From Ningiella ruwaisensis (lineage in GTDB: Bacteria > Pseudomonadota > Gammaproteobacteria > Enterobacterales > Alteromonadaceae), in contig NZ_RAHT01000001.1 in assembly GCF_004798935.1 (NCBI RefSeq), positions 124,001 through 188,000 on the forward strand: a stretch of 64,000 nt of DNA, written 5' to 3'. A model generated the notes under the pieces. That model was given only the letters and a program-made list of their open reading frames with translations. It was not told the origin of the DNA and did no database searches. Shown one piece after another: positions 38,109 through 46,998 of the stretch (position 1 is its first letter; each line of letters starts with the position of its first letter). The position numbers were made by a program, and so were the translations under genes.

Positions 38109-38193
38109 CTTATTACATTCTTCAATGTATAAATTACTTAGTTTGTAGCCATTTGGACTACAACGAAATCATCTCTTGAAGATGTGCTTGTAT

Positions 38194-39543
38194 TTACACC
38201 TTCATTTCCCAACCTGGCTCATATTCTCGCGACCAATATTTCATAGCCTCTGAGTCATTTTTGATACGCCCGTTACTGCTATCGATTTCGAGCGAACGGC
38301 CCACTGCCTGGGAGTAATTACCTAAGTGACACAGTTGATTTGAAATAATTCCCTCGTCGATAGGCGCTCGAAGCTTTTCACCGGTTCTTATTCCGGCATA
38401 AAAGTTGTTCATGTGCTGACCGTCCAAAAATCCTGCTCCGGTCGTATCGGTAGTGGCACTTTTGCCTTCTTCTTTTACCTCTTTGATAAGCTCTCGCTCT
38501 AGATTGTAGGCAAGGTAGCCGTTTCTATCGAGCAGAATCGTACCTTCTGTTCCATGAAGCGTAAGCCCGCGGCCGCGTTCATAATGATTAAAACCATTAC
38601 AGCTTCGACCTTCCCAACATAGCATCTTACCTTCATCGTACTCATAATTAACAACCTGGGTGTCGTAAAACTCCCAGTCATCATCAAAATGAAAACGACC
38701 ACCGCTTGAACTCACGCGATTTGGATAACCTAAGCCCATCGCCCATCGCGCTATATCAAGTTCATGCGTGGCGTTATTATTTATTTCACCTGTGCCATAT
38801 TTCCAGAACCAGTGCCAGTCGTAGTGCACATATATATCTTTAAAGCTTTCTCGCGGCGCCGGGCCTTGCCACAATTCCCAGTCAAGCCATTCAGGTACAG
38901 GCGCTTCTTTTGCCCGACCAATCGGACCTCGATTATTGCTGTACCATGCTTTGCCATAATAGACATTGCCAATTAGACCCTCTGCAATGTCTTTTACTGC
39001 TTGCATCGATGACTTCGCGGAGCGTTGCTGCGTACCTACCTGAATAAGCGGTTTATATTTCTTCTGCGCCTCAATCAGCATTTCTCCCTCAGCCGAGTTA
39101 TGGCTACAGGGCTTTTCAAGATACACATGTTTACCTGCCTGAAGCCCCATTAAAGCCATGGGAGCATGCCAATGTTCAGGAGTTGCAATCAACACCGTAT
39201 CCACGTCTTTCATGGCAATAACTTCGCGATAATCTTTGTTTAATACCGCGTTTTTCCCGCCCATTTCTTTTAGCTTTGCATTGGCTTTATCTGCCGCACG
39301 AGAATCCACATCACAGATTACATTTACCTCAGCATTAGACGCTTGCTGCGCCGCCGCCATTAGTGCAATACCGCGACCATTTACACCCACTACAGCCGCG
39401 TGGATACGGTCGTTAGCGCCAACCACTCGCGCATAGCTTTTGGCAGATAAACCCAGACTCACTCCTGCAGCAACAGCGCTTGCGCCCTTTATGAACTGTC
39501 TGCGAGAGAAGTCTTTTGTCAAAAAATCGTTTGAATTACTCAT
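38194..39543 (-). CDS. Tat-exported Gfo/Idh/MocA-family oxidoreductase (copy 1)
   Basis: A 449-residue NAD(P)-binding oxidoreductase with a twin-arginine signal (DFSRRQFIKGASAVAAG), so it folds in the cytoplasm with its cofactor and acts in the periplasm. The Rossmann part contains AAVVGVNGRGIALM and the sugar-site lysine motif YLEKPCSHN. The C-terminal substrate domain includes ATHELDIARWAMGLGYP. Such enzymes oxidise or reduce sugar rings, often at C3. It follows the double DUF1080 gene by 10 bp, the third gene of the operon. The pairing suggests making or using 3-keto-sugars. Confidence 0.88.
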   Translation of the reverse strand: MSNSNDFLTKDFSRRQFIKGASAVAAGVSLGLSAKSYARVVGANDRIHAAVVGVNGRGIALMAAAQQASNAEVNVICDVDSRAADKANAKLKEMGGKNAVLNKDYREVIAMKDVDTVLIATPEHWHAPMALMGLQAGKHVYLEKPCSHNSAEGEMLIEAQKKYKPLIQVGTQQRSAKSSMQAVKDIAEGLIGNVYYGKAWYSNNRGPIGRAKEAPVPEWLDWELWQGPAPRESFKDIYVHYDWHWFWKYGTGEINNNATHELDIARWAMGLGYPNRVSSSGGRFHFDDDWEFYDTQVVNYEYDEGKMLCWEGRSCNGFNHYERGRGLTLHGTEGTILLDRNGYLAYNLERELIKEVKEEGKSATTDTTGAGFLDGQHMNNFYAGIRTGEKLRAPIDEGIISNQLCHLGNYSQAVGRSLEIDSSNGRIKNDSEAMKYWSREYEPGWEMKV

Positions 39544-39553
39544 AATATGCGCC

Positions 39554-41071
39554 TCACATTTCTTTAATCTTGATGTTTTTAAAGTGCACTAAATTGCCAT
39601 GGTCTTGCAAAAGGATGTGTCCTTGCGGTAGGCGGCCAAAGTTTGGCCAGTCTTTATATTTGCTGTAGTTTACAAGGGCAGTGAACATTTGAGAGTTTCG
39701 GTCAAACTCCACCATTTTGACATTGTTTAACCAGTGTTCGATTTTGCCATCTTTTACAACAACACGAGCGCGGTTCCATTCACCTGGTCCCTTCGCATAG
39801 CGCTGCTTTGAGCTATTATCGTGAGACAGATTTTCTGCGGTAATAAGGTCGTAAAGTGATGCCAGCGTACGATTCCCTGCTACACCATTTTTCGCGTCAG
39901 GATGTTTTTCATCGTCTAGAATCTGAAATTCAAGCCCAATAGCGGAGCCTGGACCTTTGTTAAGCTCCGGGTCGACAAAATATTTGATGCCGCTATTTGC
40001 CCCTTCGGTATATTTAAAATCAACATGTAATTCGAAGTTACTGAATTTTTGCTCCGTTATTATGTCACCCGGGCCGGTAGACTCACCACCATCGGTTTCT
40101 TCAACGCTTAAAATTCCATCTTTAATTGTCCAGCCGCTTTTTGGAAAATCATCAAGCTTTGCACCCATCCAGCCTTCACTGGATTCACCATTAAACAACA
40201 GTCGATATCCGTGGCGCTTTTCCCAATCTGTTAGCGTATTTGTGAGGTAACTAATTTCGCGAACATCAGGATCGTTTGGCCATTGGTTTGCCTCAAGATC
40301 ATCGGTCATAATGCGCAGGTTACGCCATCTAACCTTTGCTCCCTCTTGCGACGCTTCTCTGATGCTATGTACTTGCAGCGCGATAAACCCCTGTGCTGTG
40401 GCATCGTCAACCAAACGCGTAATCATATGTCCATTTAGCCACGTTTTAATACTGTTGCCTATTGCTTCAACTCGGATTGTATTCCAACCACCGTTGATAA
40501 AAGCGTGCTTGGCGTTTTTATTTTCGGTAACCGGATAAATCCAGCCTCTTCGCTGCTCATCATATATACCTGCGGTAAATGCTCTCGGACTTGGATCAGC
40601 TTCGACCTGATATCCGTGAACCACTCCATTTCTATAATCTGGATCTGTGTTGCTTCTGATTTGCACGCCAGAATTTAAGTTGTTGTCTACCCAGATATCA
40701 TATTCAAGTATAAAATCTGAGTAGGTTTTTTCTGTGCGTAAAAAAGTGTTGGGTGTATTTAACTTTGAAACACCCACAATCACGCCATCCTCAATTAAAT
40801 AATCTGCTTCTCCGTTTATTTTTTGCCAGCCGTCAAAATCTTTACCATTAAACAAAGGCTGCCAGTTACCCTTATCTGATTGCATTGCCTCATTGTAATT
40901 ATCTGCTATGGCAGAAACGCTATGTTGCATACAGAGAATAAATGCAATTGAACTTATAAATACCCTATATAATCTTGCTTTCCGTAGCGACTGCAACTGA
41001 TGTGTAAATTTCATATAAAACACCTTGTGATTATCCACCATAAACTGTTTTATGGATGCCGTTCTATTCAT
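39554..41071 (-). CDS. Exported protein with two DUF1080 (3-keto-disaccharide hydrolase) domains
   Basis: A 505-residue secreted protein with a hydrophobic segment at about 36-52 serving as signal peptide. Two concanavalin-like DUF1080 domains follow. The first (about 68-252) begins WQPLFNGKDFDGWQ and the second (about 288-505) begins YRLLFNGESSEGWMG. Single-domain members attack 3-keto-glycosides, so this one may cleave oxidised sugars made by the flanking dehydrogenases. Two starts are possible: ATG at 41071 (after AGGGGA) and ATG at 41014 (after AAGGTG), the latter giving a more ordinary signal peptide. It is the middle gene of the operon. Confidence 0.85.
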   Translation of the reverse strand: MNRTASIKQFMVDNHKVFYMKFTHQLQSLRKARLYRVFISSIAFILCMQHSVSAIADNYNEAMQSDKGNWQPLFNGKDFDGWQKINGEADYLIEDGVIVGVSKLNTPNTFLRTEKTYSDFILEYDIWVDNNLNSGVQIRSNTDPDYRNGVVHGYQVEADPSPRAFTAGIYDEQRRGWIYPVTENKNAKHAFINGGWNTIRVEAIGNSIKTWLNGHMITRLVDDATAQGFIALQVHSIREASQEGAKVRWRNLRIMTDDLEANQWPNDPDVREISYLTNTLTDWEKRHGYRLLFNGESSEGWMGAKLDDFPKSGWTIKDGILSVEETDGGESTGPGDIITEQKFSNFELHVDFKYTEGANSGIKYFVDPELNKGPGSAIGLEFQILDDEKHPDAKNGVAGNRTLASLYDLITAENLSHDNSSKQRYAKGPGEWNRARVVVKDGKIEHWLNNVKMVEFDRNSQMFTALVNYSKYKDWPNFGRLPQGHILLQDHGNLVHFKNIKIKEM

Positions 41072-41170
41072 GACCGTCCCCTTTTTTCCTTTTATAAAAA
41101 GATTTTAATTGTGATACCGCGGGTTAAGCCGAATAGAAACTGGCTTTACAACCCATTTTAATCCGCAAAG

Positions 41171-42403
41171 TTATCCTAAGCTGCTCGTCCAAACTTGTGT
41201 TGAACCAGAATCCATGGCATCAAGAGCCATTTGCACAACCACAGCAGTAGTTGCGCCAGACTTAACATCTGAAATAGGTTGGCTGTTATTCGCTATTGCT
41301 TCTCTGAATGCGATTAAGGCATAAGCGGTCGAATCTTTACCATCTTCTTCTATAGCAACACCTTTATCCTGCTGCCATGCATTCATCGTAGCGCCTGAAA
41401 CACCATCTACTACGCCCATATCGGCACTCTCCGGCAAAGTTTCGCTGTAGATGTAAGCAGTTTCAGCATGCATGATAATCGAGCCCTTGCTGCCTAAAAT
41501 GGTAATTTTGCGGTTGTCTTTTGCGTTGCTTGTTAAGGAGGTATAACTTGCTTTCATACCGCTGGCGTATTCAGTAAGAAAATTGACGTTATCGTAGGTC
41601 TCTCTTCCGTCTTTCCAATAATCAATTCCGCCTATTCCCATGACACGGGTAGGATGGGAGCCGCTAATCCAATTCACAAAATCAATTTGATGGGAGCATA
41701 ATTCTGCTGCCAGCCCACCTGAAAACTCGCGATACATTCTCCAATTGATTTGACGTTCTAAGGAAGGGTCTGGCACTGGTCGCCGCCAATCTGCATTTCG
41801 GTTCCACTGGCTTTCAATTTTTAGCACTTTGCCTAAATAACCGTCCTGTACATATCGCCTTACTCTTTGCACAAGCGGTGAGTTCCTATGCTGATGACCG
41901 GTTTGAAAAATCAAACCGCTATCTTCTACCGCTTTTACCAACTTTTCGCTTTCAGCAATGCCGTAAGAAAGCGTTTTTTCACAATAAATAGGTTTGTTAG
42001 AAGAAATGGCATCCAGCGCCATATTTGCATGCATAGAAAAAGGAGTAGCGATAATGACCGCATCAACTGATTTATCTTCCAACAAACGCCGATAATCAGA
42101 ATAAATTTTATAGTCATCATGCTTTATGTAGGGTTTTGCTTCTTCTAGGCGAAATGGCAAGGTGTCGCAAATTGCGCTTACCTTCATACCATCGATGTCA
42201 TTAATCACAGAGGCTAGCCCTGCCCCTCGGCTACCTACACCAATAATTCCGACCCCGATGGTTTTTCGGCTATTAGTGTTTGAGCCGTTTGTTGCGCTTT
42301 GCTTTACTCCTTGTAACAAGGTGGAAGAAAAAGCAGAGTTTGCAATACTTGTTGCACCGAGCAAAGCAGCCGTGGACTGAATAAAACGACGTCTTGAATT
42401 CAT
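41171..42403 (-). CDS. Tat-exported Gfo/Idh/MocA-family oxidoreductase (copy 2)
   Basis: A 410-residue paralogue of the gene at 38194. The start at ATG 42403 follows AGGAAGT and gives MNSRRRFIQSTAALLG, a twin-arginine signal; an upstream start at 42436 would bury it. The Rossmann motif is VGIIGVGSRGAG and the sugar-site motif YCEKTLSYG. Here the usual proline after EK is replaced by threonine, unlike copy 1 (EKP), so its substrate or activity may differ. It is the first gene of the operon, divergent from the membrane-anchored regulator across a 222-bp gap. Confidence 0.87.
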   Translation of the reverse strand: MNSRRRFIQSTAALLGATSIANSAFSSTLLQGVKQSATNGSNTNSRKTIGVGIIGVGSRGAGLASVINDIDGMKVSAICDTLPFRLEEAKPYIKHDDYKIYSDYRRLLEDKSVDAVIIATPFSMHANMALDAISSNKPIYCEKTLSYGIAESEKLVKAVEDSGLIFQTGHQHRNSPLVQRVRRYVQDGYLGKVLKIESQWNRNADWRRPVPDPSLERQINWRMYREFSGGLAAELCSHQIDFVNWISGSHPTRVMGIGGIDYWKDGRETYDNVNFLTEYASGMKASYTSLTSNAKDNRKITILGSKGSIIMHAETAYIYSETLPESADMGVVDGVSGATMNAWQQDKGVAIEEDGKDSTAYALIAFREAIANNSQPISDVKSGATTAVVVQMALDAMDSGSTQVWTSSLG

Positions 42404-42471
42404 TAAGTACTTCCTATAGCTGAATACACAAAACAATTTTTGTTTACAAATTTCAGCGCTGTCTCTTTAAA

Positions 42472-42598
42472 ATCCGCTTAAGCAGATTGTTAATAATATG
42501 TTATGAGTACATATTGCATTACAAATTCATTAAATACTGCTTTTTGATGGTTAATTAACGGTTGACTAACAAAGTGTTAACCTGCATTATTTGTTAAC
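42472..42598. promoter_or_regulatory. Palindrome and GTTAAC array in the divergent region
   Basis: A 16-bp near-palindrome, ATCCGCTTAAGCAGAT (42472-42487), lies 69 bp before the oxidoreductase start. Four GTTAAC-like motifs follow (42550-42559, 42561-42570, 42574-42581, 42593-42598) just before the regulator start. They are candidate operators; no binding protein is proven. Confidence 0.45.
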
Positions 42599-42625
42599 TT
42601 TTACAAGCTAAGTACATGTAAATAA

Positions 42626-44245
42626 GTGGAAATTTTTACTGAAGAAGAAGCAAATTTTTTAGAGCTTGAATGCGAACGCATATTGGCAAGTCAGCTTTTT
42701 AAACGCTCTCGAATGCTTTCTAACTTGCTTCGATATTTATTACAAAGTACTTTGGATGGTCAGCAACCCAAGGAAATTACCTTGGCTTTGGATGTTTTTA
42801 ACAAGCCAAACAGTTTTGACCCGACAGAAGATTCCTTTGTACGCGTTTACATGCATAAACTGCGAGCGCGCGTCGATGCTTATTACCATGAGTATTCAAA
42901 TCCCAGCCAAACACGCCGTATCAGCATTCCTAAAGGCTCGTACTTACTGGCCATAGAGTCGCTTGTAAATGATGAAGACTTCACCTCTTCCACTCGTCCC
43001 GTGCACGGTAGTGCAGGTGAAGAGTATTTACGCCCAGAAACTCAGAGCAATCATTCACAGGGCAACCCTACACAGAGCAATACGGCAACGCGCGATGATT
43101 ATAAAACACAGGGAAACATCAGTTTATTGCGCACGTCTGTTTATAAAATGGCACCCTGGTTACTCGCCTTAAGCGCCATTATTTGTGCGTTCTCACTCGT
43201 TATGTTCATCGAATCTAAGCGCAATGATTCGCCCTCTGCTTTTGATCAGACGCCGCTTCTACAAAATTTTTGGCAAGTGTTTAAAGATAATGGAAGACCT
43301 ACTTATATCGTCTTGGGCGATCTTTATGTTTATGAGTTTGTGCTTGAACAAGGCATGGGGTCGAATCTCAGCGAAGCCACAGCTGATGCTAATAGCGATG
43401 CCACCACTAAAAGCACCTTATCGCAAAGTTCTTTAAGTGAAAGTTCTCTGTCTCAAAGTTCTCTGTCTCAAAGTTCTCCGTCTCAAAATTATTTGTCTCA
43501 AAGTTATTTGTCTCAAAACAATACATCACGCGATAAAGTTTTATTGCGTAATTATGATGTAAATTCTCAGATAGATTTAGAAGAGTGGTTAGATGAGAAT
43601 CCGCAGTATCGTGATGTAACACAACGAAGTGCCAATCGTTTTTTAATGCAGTCTACTGCATATACGCTTGCACCGTTAATTTCTGCTGCCAATCTAAACG
43701 ACGACGTTTTTTTTATTACCACCCTGTCTGATGCAGATGCAAAAACGCTTCGCGACGCAAATTTTATATATGTCGGCATGATAAAAAGCATGGGCTTTCT
43801 GCGAACGTACTTTGAAGCAAGTGATTTCCGTTGCGAAACACGCTGTCGATACGATTTGCGTACTGATTCCGGGCTACGCTTTTATGGAGAAGGAAATAGA
43901 AGCGAAGACCATATCGATTATGCTGTGGTTACTAAGACGGTTCGTGAGAATGGCGCCATTTCTCTTTTTCTGGCGGGTTTTTCAGACACTGGAATAATGC
44001 AGGCAGTACGCACCGTTACTGATGAAAGCAGTTTGTTAAACGCCCGAAAAATTATGCTGGAGAATCAATTTATAGAAGATGATGTGACCATCGCTAAAGA
44101 TGAAACGGCTGGCGAAAAACAAGGTTTCAGCCTTTTATTTGAAACAAAAGGTTTTGACTACGCAGACTATGATGCAGATATGATTTTCGTCAATGGACAT
44201 GAGCTGAATTCGCAAAAAAACGAAACTAAGCTTGGCGACGAATAA
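42626..44245 (+). CDS. Membrane-anchored transcriptional regulator with N-terminal winged-helix domain
   Basis: A 539-residue protein with ToxR-like topology. Residues 1-115 form a winged-helix-like domain with RSRMLSNLLRYLLQSTLDG, SFDPTEDSFVRVYMHKLRA and RRISIPKGSYLL, a domain seen in uncharacterised one-component regulators. One transmembrane helix follows (about 183-202). The periplasmic part contains a seven-copy five-residue Ser-rich repeat (265-299) and a sensor-like domain (about 320-520, including ANFIYVGMIKSMGFLRTY). GTG at 42626 is the start; no good ribosome site is seen. It is divergent from the exported 3-keto-sugar operon, so it probably senses a periplasmic sugar and controls that operon. 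Confidence 0.65.
   Translation: MEIFTEEEANFLELECERILASQLFKRSRMLSNLLRYLLQSTLDGQQPKEITLALDVFNKPNSFDPTEDSFVRVYMHKLRARVDAYYHEYSNPSQTRRISIPKGSYLLAIESLVNDEDFTSSTRPVHGSAGEEYLRPETQSNHSQGNPTQSNTATRDDYKTQGNISLLRTSVYKMAPWLLALSAIICAFSLVMFIESKRNDSPSAFDQTPLLQNFWQVFKDNGRPTYIVLGDLYVYEFVLEQGMGSNLSEATADANSDATTKSTLSQSSLSESSLSQSSLSQSSPSQNYLSQSYLSQNNTSRDKVLLRNYDVNSQIDLEEWLDENPQYRDVTQRSANRFLMQSTAYTLAPLISAANLNDDVFFITTLSDADAKTLRDANFIYVGMIKSMGFLRTYFEASDFRCETRCRYDLRTDSGLRFYGEGNRSEDHIDYAVVTKTVRENGAISLFLAGFSDTGIMQAVRTVTDESSLLNARKIMLENQFIEDDVTIAKDETAGEKQGFSLLFETKGFDYADYDADMIFVNGHELNSQKNETKLGDE
43418..43522 (+). repeat. Seven in-frame 15-bp repeats coding a Ser-rich linker
   Basis: Seven units of 15 bp encode LSQSS-type pentapeptides (LSQSS, LSESS, LSQSS, LSQSS, PSQNY, LSQSY, LSQNN). 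Units three and four are nearly identical at DNA level. Slippage here would change linker length without breaking the frame. Confidence 0.85.
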
Positions 44246-44259
44246 GACATCCAAACAGC

Positions 44260-44329
44260 CATCGTCATCCCCGCGCACCATCGTCATTCCCGTACAACAT
44301 CGTCATCCCCGCGAAAGCGGGGACCTCCA
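44260..44329 (-). repeat. Palindromic intergenic repeat, third locus
   Basis: Three units begin CATCGTCAT at 44260, 44279 and 44298, spaced 19 bp. The last is followed by a hairpin CCCCGC / GAAA / GCGGGG and GACCTCCA. On the minus strand this is the same GGAGGTC-hairpin-ATGACGATG order as at 2695. The rest of the 384-bp gap (44246-44629) holds nothing recognised. Confidence 0.75.
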
Positions 44330-44629
44330 AAGATAAGGCACGTTCTGAAGCTTTCACACAATTTGATAGAGCAGATTTTAAAATTTTGCGGTGAATTTAA
44401 GGGTTTCCCACTATCATGGGAATTACGAAGGTTGTTTTGAAGATATAACGTCGTCAGATAAGCTAGGATAGAGTGTCAGCAAGCGTTGCGTAAAACTGAC
44501 AAGTTAGGTTGAACACGGAGTTTACTGAAAGTATTTTCAAGCAATTACATGCATATTATCTAAACATACCGCTTCCATATTCTAAAAAAGGGCGTATATT
44601 ACGCTCGCTTTTCTAACATAGTACAAATA

Positions 44630-45568
44630 ATGGCCATTGGCTTTCATCATCAAAAAGAAAAACAGGTGCTGCGTCTTTCATTTTACGTGGCGGGATTATT
44701 TGTGCTCATTGCGCTTGGTTTTGCCTTGCTCACCGGCTCAGATGCCATTCTATTCGACGGTATTTATTCACTTATTGCCTTTTTTATGGCTTTGCTTACA
44801 TTAAAAGTAGCCAATCTTGTGCAGTTACCTGATGACGATCGTTTTCATTTTGGCTATACAGCTATTGAGCCAACCTTAAATCTTTTTAAAGCACTAATTA
44901 TTATCGCAAGCTGTATATATGCTGTCATAGCCTCCATCAATAGTTTATTCGACGGTGGTAACAGCGCAGACTATGATTTAGCCATGATTTACGGTGCCTT
45001 TGCCACGGTTGCCTGTTTTGGAATATCGGCCTACATGCGATATCACAGTAAAACACTACGTTCTGATTTAGTGGGTGTGGACGCGCATACATGGTTTGTA
45101 GACGGCGTCTTAAGCGCCTCAATTTTGCTTAGTTTTGGATTAGCCTTTGCACTGGAAAACATGCAGATTGAGGGCTACAAAGACCTTGCCAAATATGCGC
45201 CTTACGTTGATCCTGTTCTTTTAATTGTACTCGGTATCGCTATGCTGCCGATTCCACTTAAAATATTGCTCGACAGTCTGAACGAGGTGATTAACAAAGC
45301 TCCTCCTGAAGCGGTGAGCAGCGTCATTGAAAAACGTTTAAAAAAGACGTTGGCAGATGTGCCTTATGAGCACGTTGAAGTGCGTATCAGTAAGCGCGGT
45401 AGAGATTTATATTTGCTTGTGCATATTATTGTTGATGATGCCTTTTCAGTGGCAACAATCAGCGAACTGGATGATATTCGGCTTAAATGCGAGGCTGAAA
45501 TGCGCGAATGGAATCCATCCATCATCATGGATATTCTTTTTATTCAAGACCCGGAGCTTGCTGATTAG
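44630..45568 (+). CDS. Cation diffusion facilitator family transporter
   Basis: A 312-residue inner-membrane protein with about six helices and a cytoplasmic C-terminal domain (about 225-312), the CDF layout for export of divalent metals such as zinc, iron or manganese. The metal-site helix pairs appear as SDAILFDGIYSLIAF (helix 2) and VGVDAHTWFVDGVLS (helix 5). The helix-2 aspartates and the helix-5 HxxxD pattern fit CDF site A. The metal cannot be named. No clear ribosome site precedes the ATG at 44630. It stands alone between a repeat element and the MscS gene. Confidence 0.85.
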   Translation: MAIGFHHQKEKQVLRLSFYVAGLFVLIALGFALLTGSDAILFDGIYSLIAFFMALLTLKVANLVQLPDDDRFHFGYTAIEPTLNLFKALIIIASCIYAVIASINSLFDGGNSADYDLAMIYGAFATVACFGISAYMRYHSKTLRSDLVGVDAHTWFVDGVLSASILLSFGLAFALENMQIEGYKDLAKYAPYVDPVLLIVLGIAMLPIPLKILLDSLNEVINKAPPEAVSSVIEKRLKKTLADVPYEHVEVRISKRGRDLYLLVHIIVDDAFSVATISELDDIRLKCEAEMREWNPSIIMDILFIQDPELAD

Positions 45569-45854
45569 GGCATTAAAAAACGTTATACCTGAAAATTGTT
45601 TAAAATCTTTTTTACTCAGATTTTCTCAATCTTGTGTAAATCCTTCCTCGTTAAATTAAACTCTTAATCTCTCATTTCGCTTAGAAAAACTTTGGGATTG
45701 AGCGGCGTGTAATCCGCAAAGGCCTATCCGCAAAAGCTTTGAAGTAAGCTACCTCACATCTAATAAAAAATGAAAAACGCATCAGCACATCCAAAAACTG
45801 TGGCGAAGAATTTGCAACTTAGAAAATCAGATTAAGGACTAATGAACTCATTGT

Positions 45855-46961
45855 ATGACAATATTTCTTAAATTTTCTGTAGCGACGGATACACCTTTAA
45901 AAGTGCTAACACCTCTCGTCGATGAATCTTCTGCGCTATTTGATGCATTTATCGCGTTTTTACCCTCATTATTGCTTGGTGCAGTGTTTTTACTTTGCGC
46001 GGTATTAATTTCAGCCCCCATAGGGCGTTTTGCCACATCACAAACGCAGCGTTTTTCTGGCTCGCAATTGCTGGCAAGTGTGGTAGGACAAGCAGTAAAG
46101 CTTCTTGTAATTGCACTGGGGCTTTATATCTTGCTTAAACTTATTGGTTTATCGGGTTTTGCACTAACGATATTAAGCAGTGCAGGTGTTGCCGGTATTA
46201 TTATTGGTTTTGCTTTTAAAGATATTGCGGAGAACTTTATTGCCAGCATTTTAATCAGTATTCAAAAACCGTTTAAGCTGGATGACGTAATTGAAGTTGA
46301 TGGTGTGATTGGGGTGGTCTCTAAAGTGACCTCTCGTGCAACAACGCTAGTAGATTTTGATGGGGATCATATTCAAATTCCGAACGCCACAGTCTACAAA
46401 AGCAAAATCCGTAATTTAACGGCAAACCCTAAAGGACGGGTATCGTTTCAATTAGGTATTGGCTACGATAGCAGCATTCGAAAAGCGCAGGAAATTGCCT
46501 ATCAGGTGCTTATCGACAACGACAGTGTGCTTAACGAACCTGAGCCACTTGTTCTTACTGATAATCTTGGTTCTTCCACTATTAATATGCAGATATATTT
46601 TTGGATTGACGTTACTCGGTTCTCACCAATCAAGGTTAAATCAATGGCGATACGGCAAGTGTTAAGAGCACTGGAGCAGGCAAATATTTCCATGCCTGAC
46701 GACGCAAGAGAGCGAGTATTTCCGCAGGGATTAACCATTCACACCGTGGATGCTGCGCATAAAGAAAGTTTTGAAGATACAGGTCCAATGAAACAAGAAC
46801 AAGATAAAAGAATTGAGGACAAACTAAGACACGACTCCAATGACTCAAAGAACATCGAAGATGACTTAAGCAGCCGTGAAGATGTAAGTAGTGATACGCA
46901 GGATATTCAGGCGCAGGCTAAGCAAAGCCGAGCGCCTGAGGAAGGTAACAATATTCTTTAA
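45855..46961 (+). CDS. Small-conductance mechanosensitive channel, MscS family
   Basis: A 368-residue channel protein that releases solutes on osmotic downshock. Three transmembrane helices precede the pore helix, with the glycine/alanine-rich pore segment LSSAGVAGIIIGFAFKDIAENF, followed by the beta domain with VIEVDGVIGVVSKVTSRATTL and IQIPNATVYKSKI. The C-terminal 75 residues are a polar, acidic tail not found in E. coli MscS. AAGGA lies 16 bp upstream, further than ideal. A nine-codon frame (45842-45871) overlaps the start and may affect translation. Confidence 0.9.
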   Translation: MTIFLKFSVATDTPLKVLTPLVDESSALFDAFIAFLPSLLLGAVFLLCAVLISAPIGRFATSQTQRFSGSQLLASVVGQAVKLLVIALGLYILLKLIGLSGFALTILSSAGVAGIIIGFAFKDIAENFIASILISIQKPFKLDDVIEVDGVIGVVSKVTSRATTLVDFDGDHIQIPNATVYKSKIRNLTANPKGRVSFQLGIGYDSSIRKAQEIAYQVLIDNDSVLNEPEPLVLTDNLGSSTINMQIYFWIDVTRFSPIKVKSMAIRQVLRALEQANISMPDDARERVFPQGLTIHTVDAAHKESFEDTGPMKQEQDKRIEDKLRHDSNDSKNIEDDLSSREDVSSDTQDIQAQAKQSRAPEEGNNIL

Positions 46962-46998
46962 ACGTATATCGTTGAACACAACAATTTAGTTGTTTCGA

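Noticed and set aside
45842-45871. Nine-codon frame overlapping the MscS start
   Set aside because: AAGGA is too close to it (3 bp) and the frame is very short; kept only as a note on start uncertainty of the channel gene.
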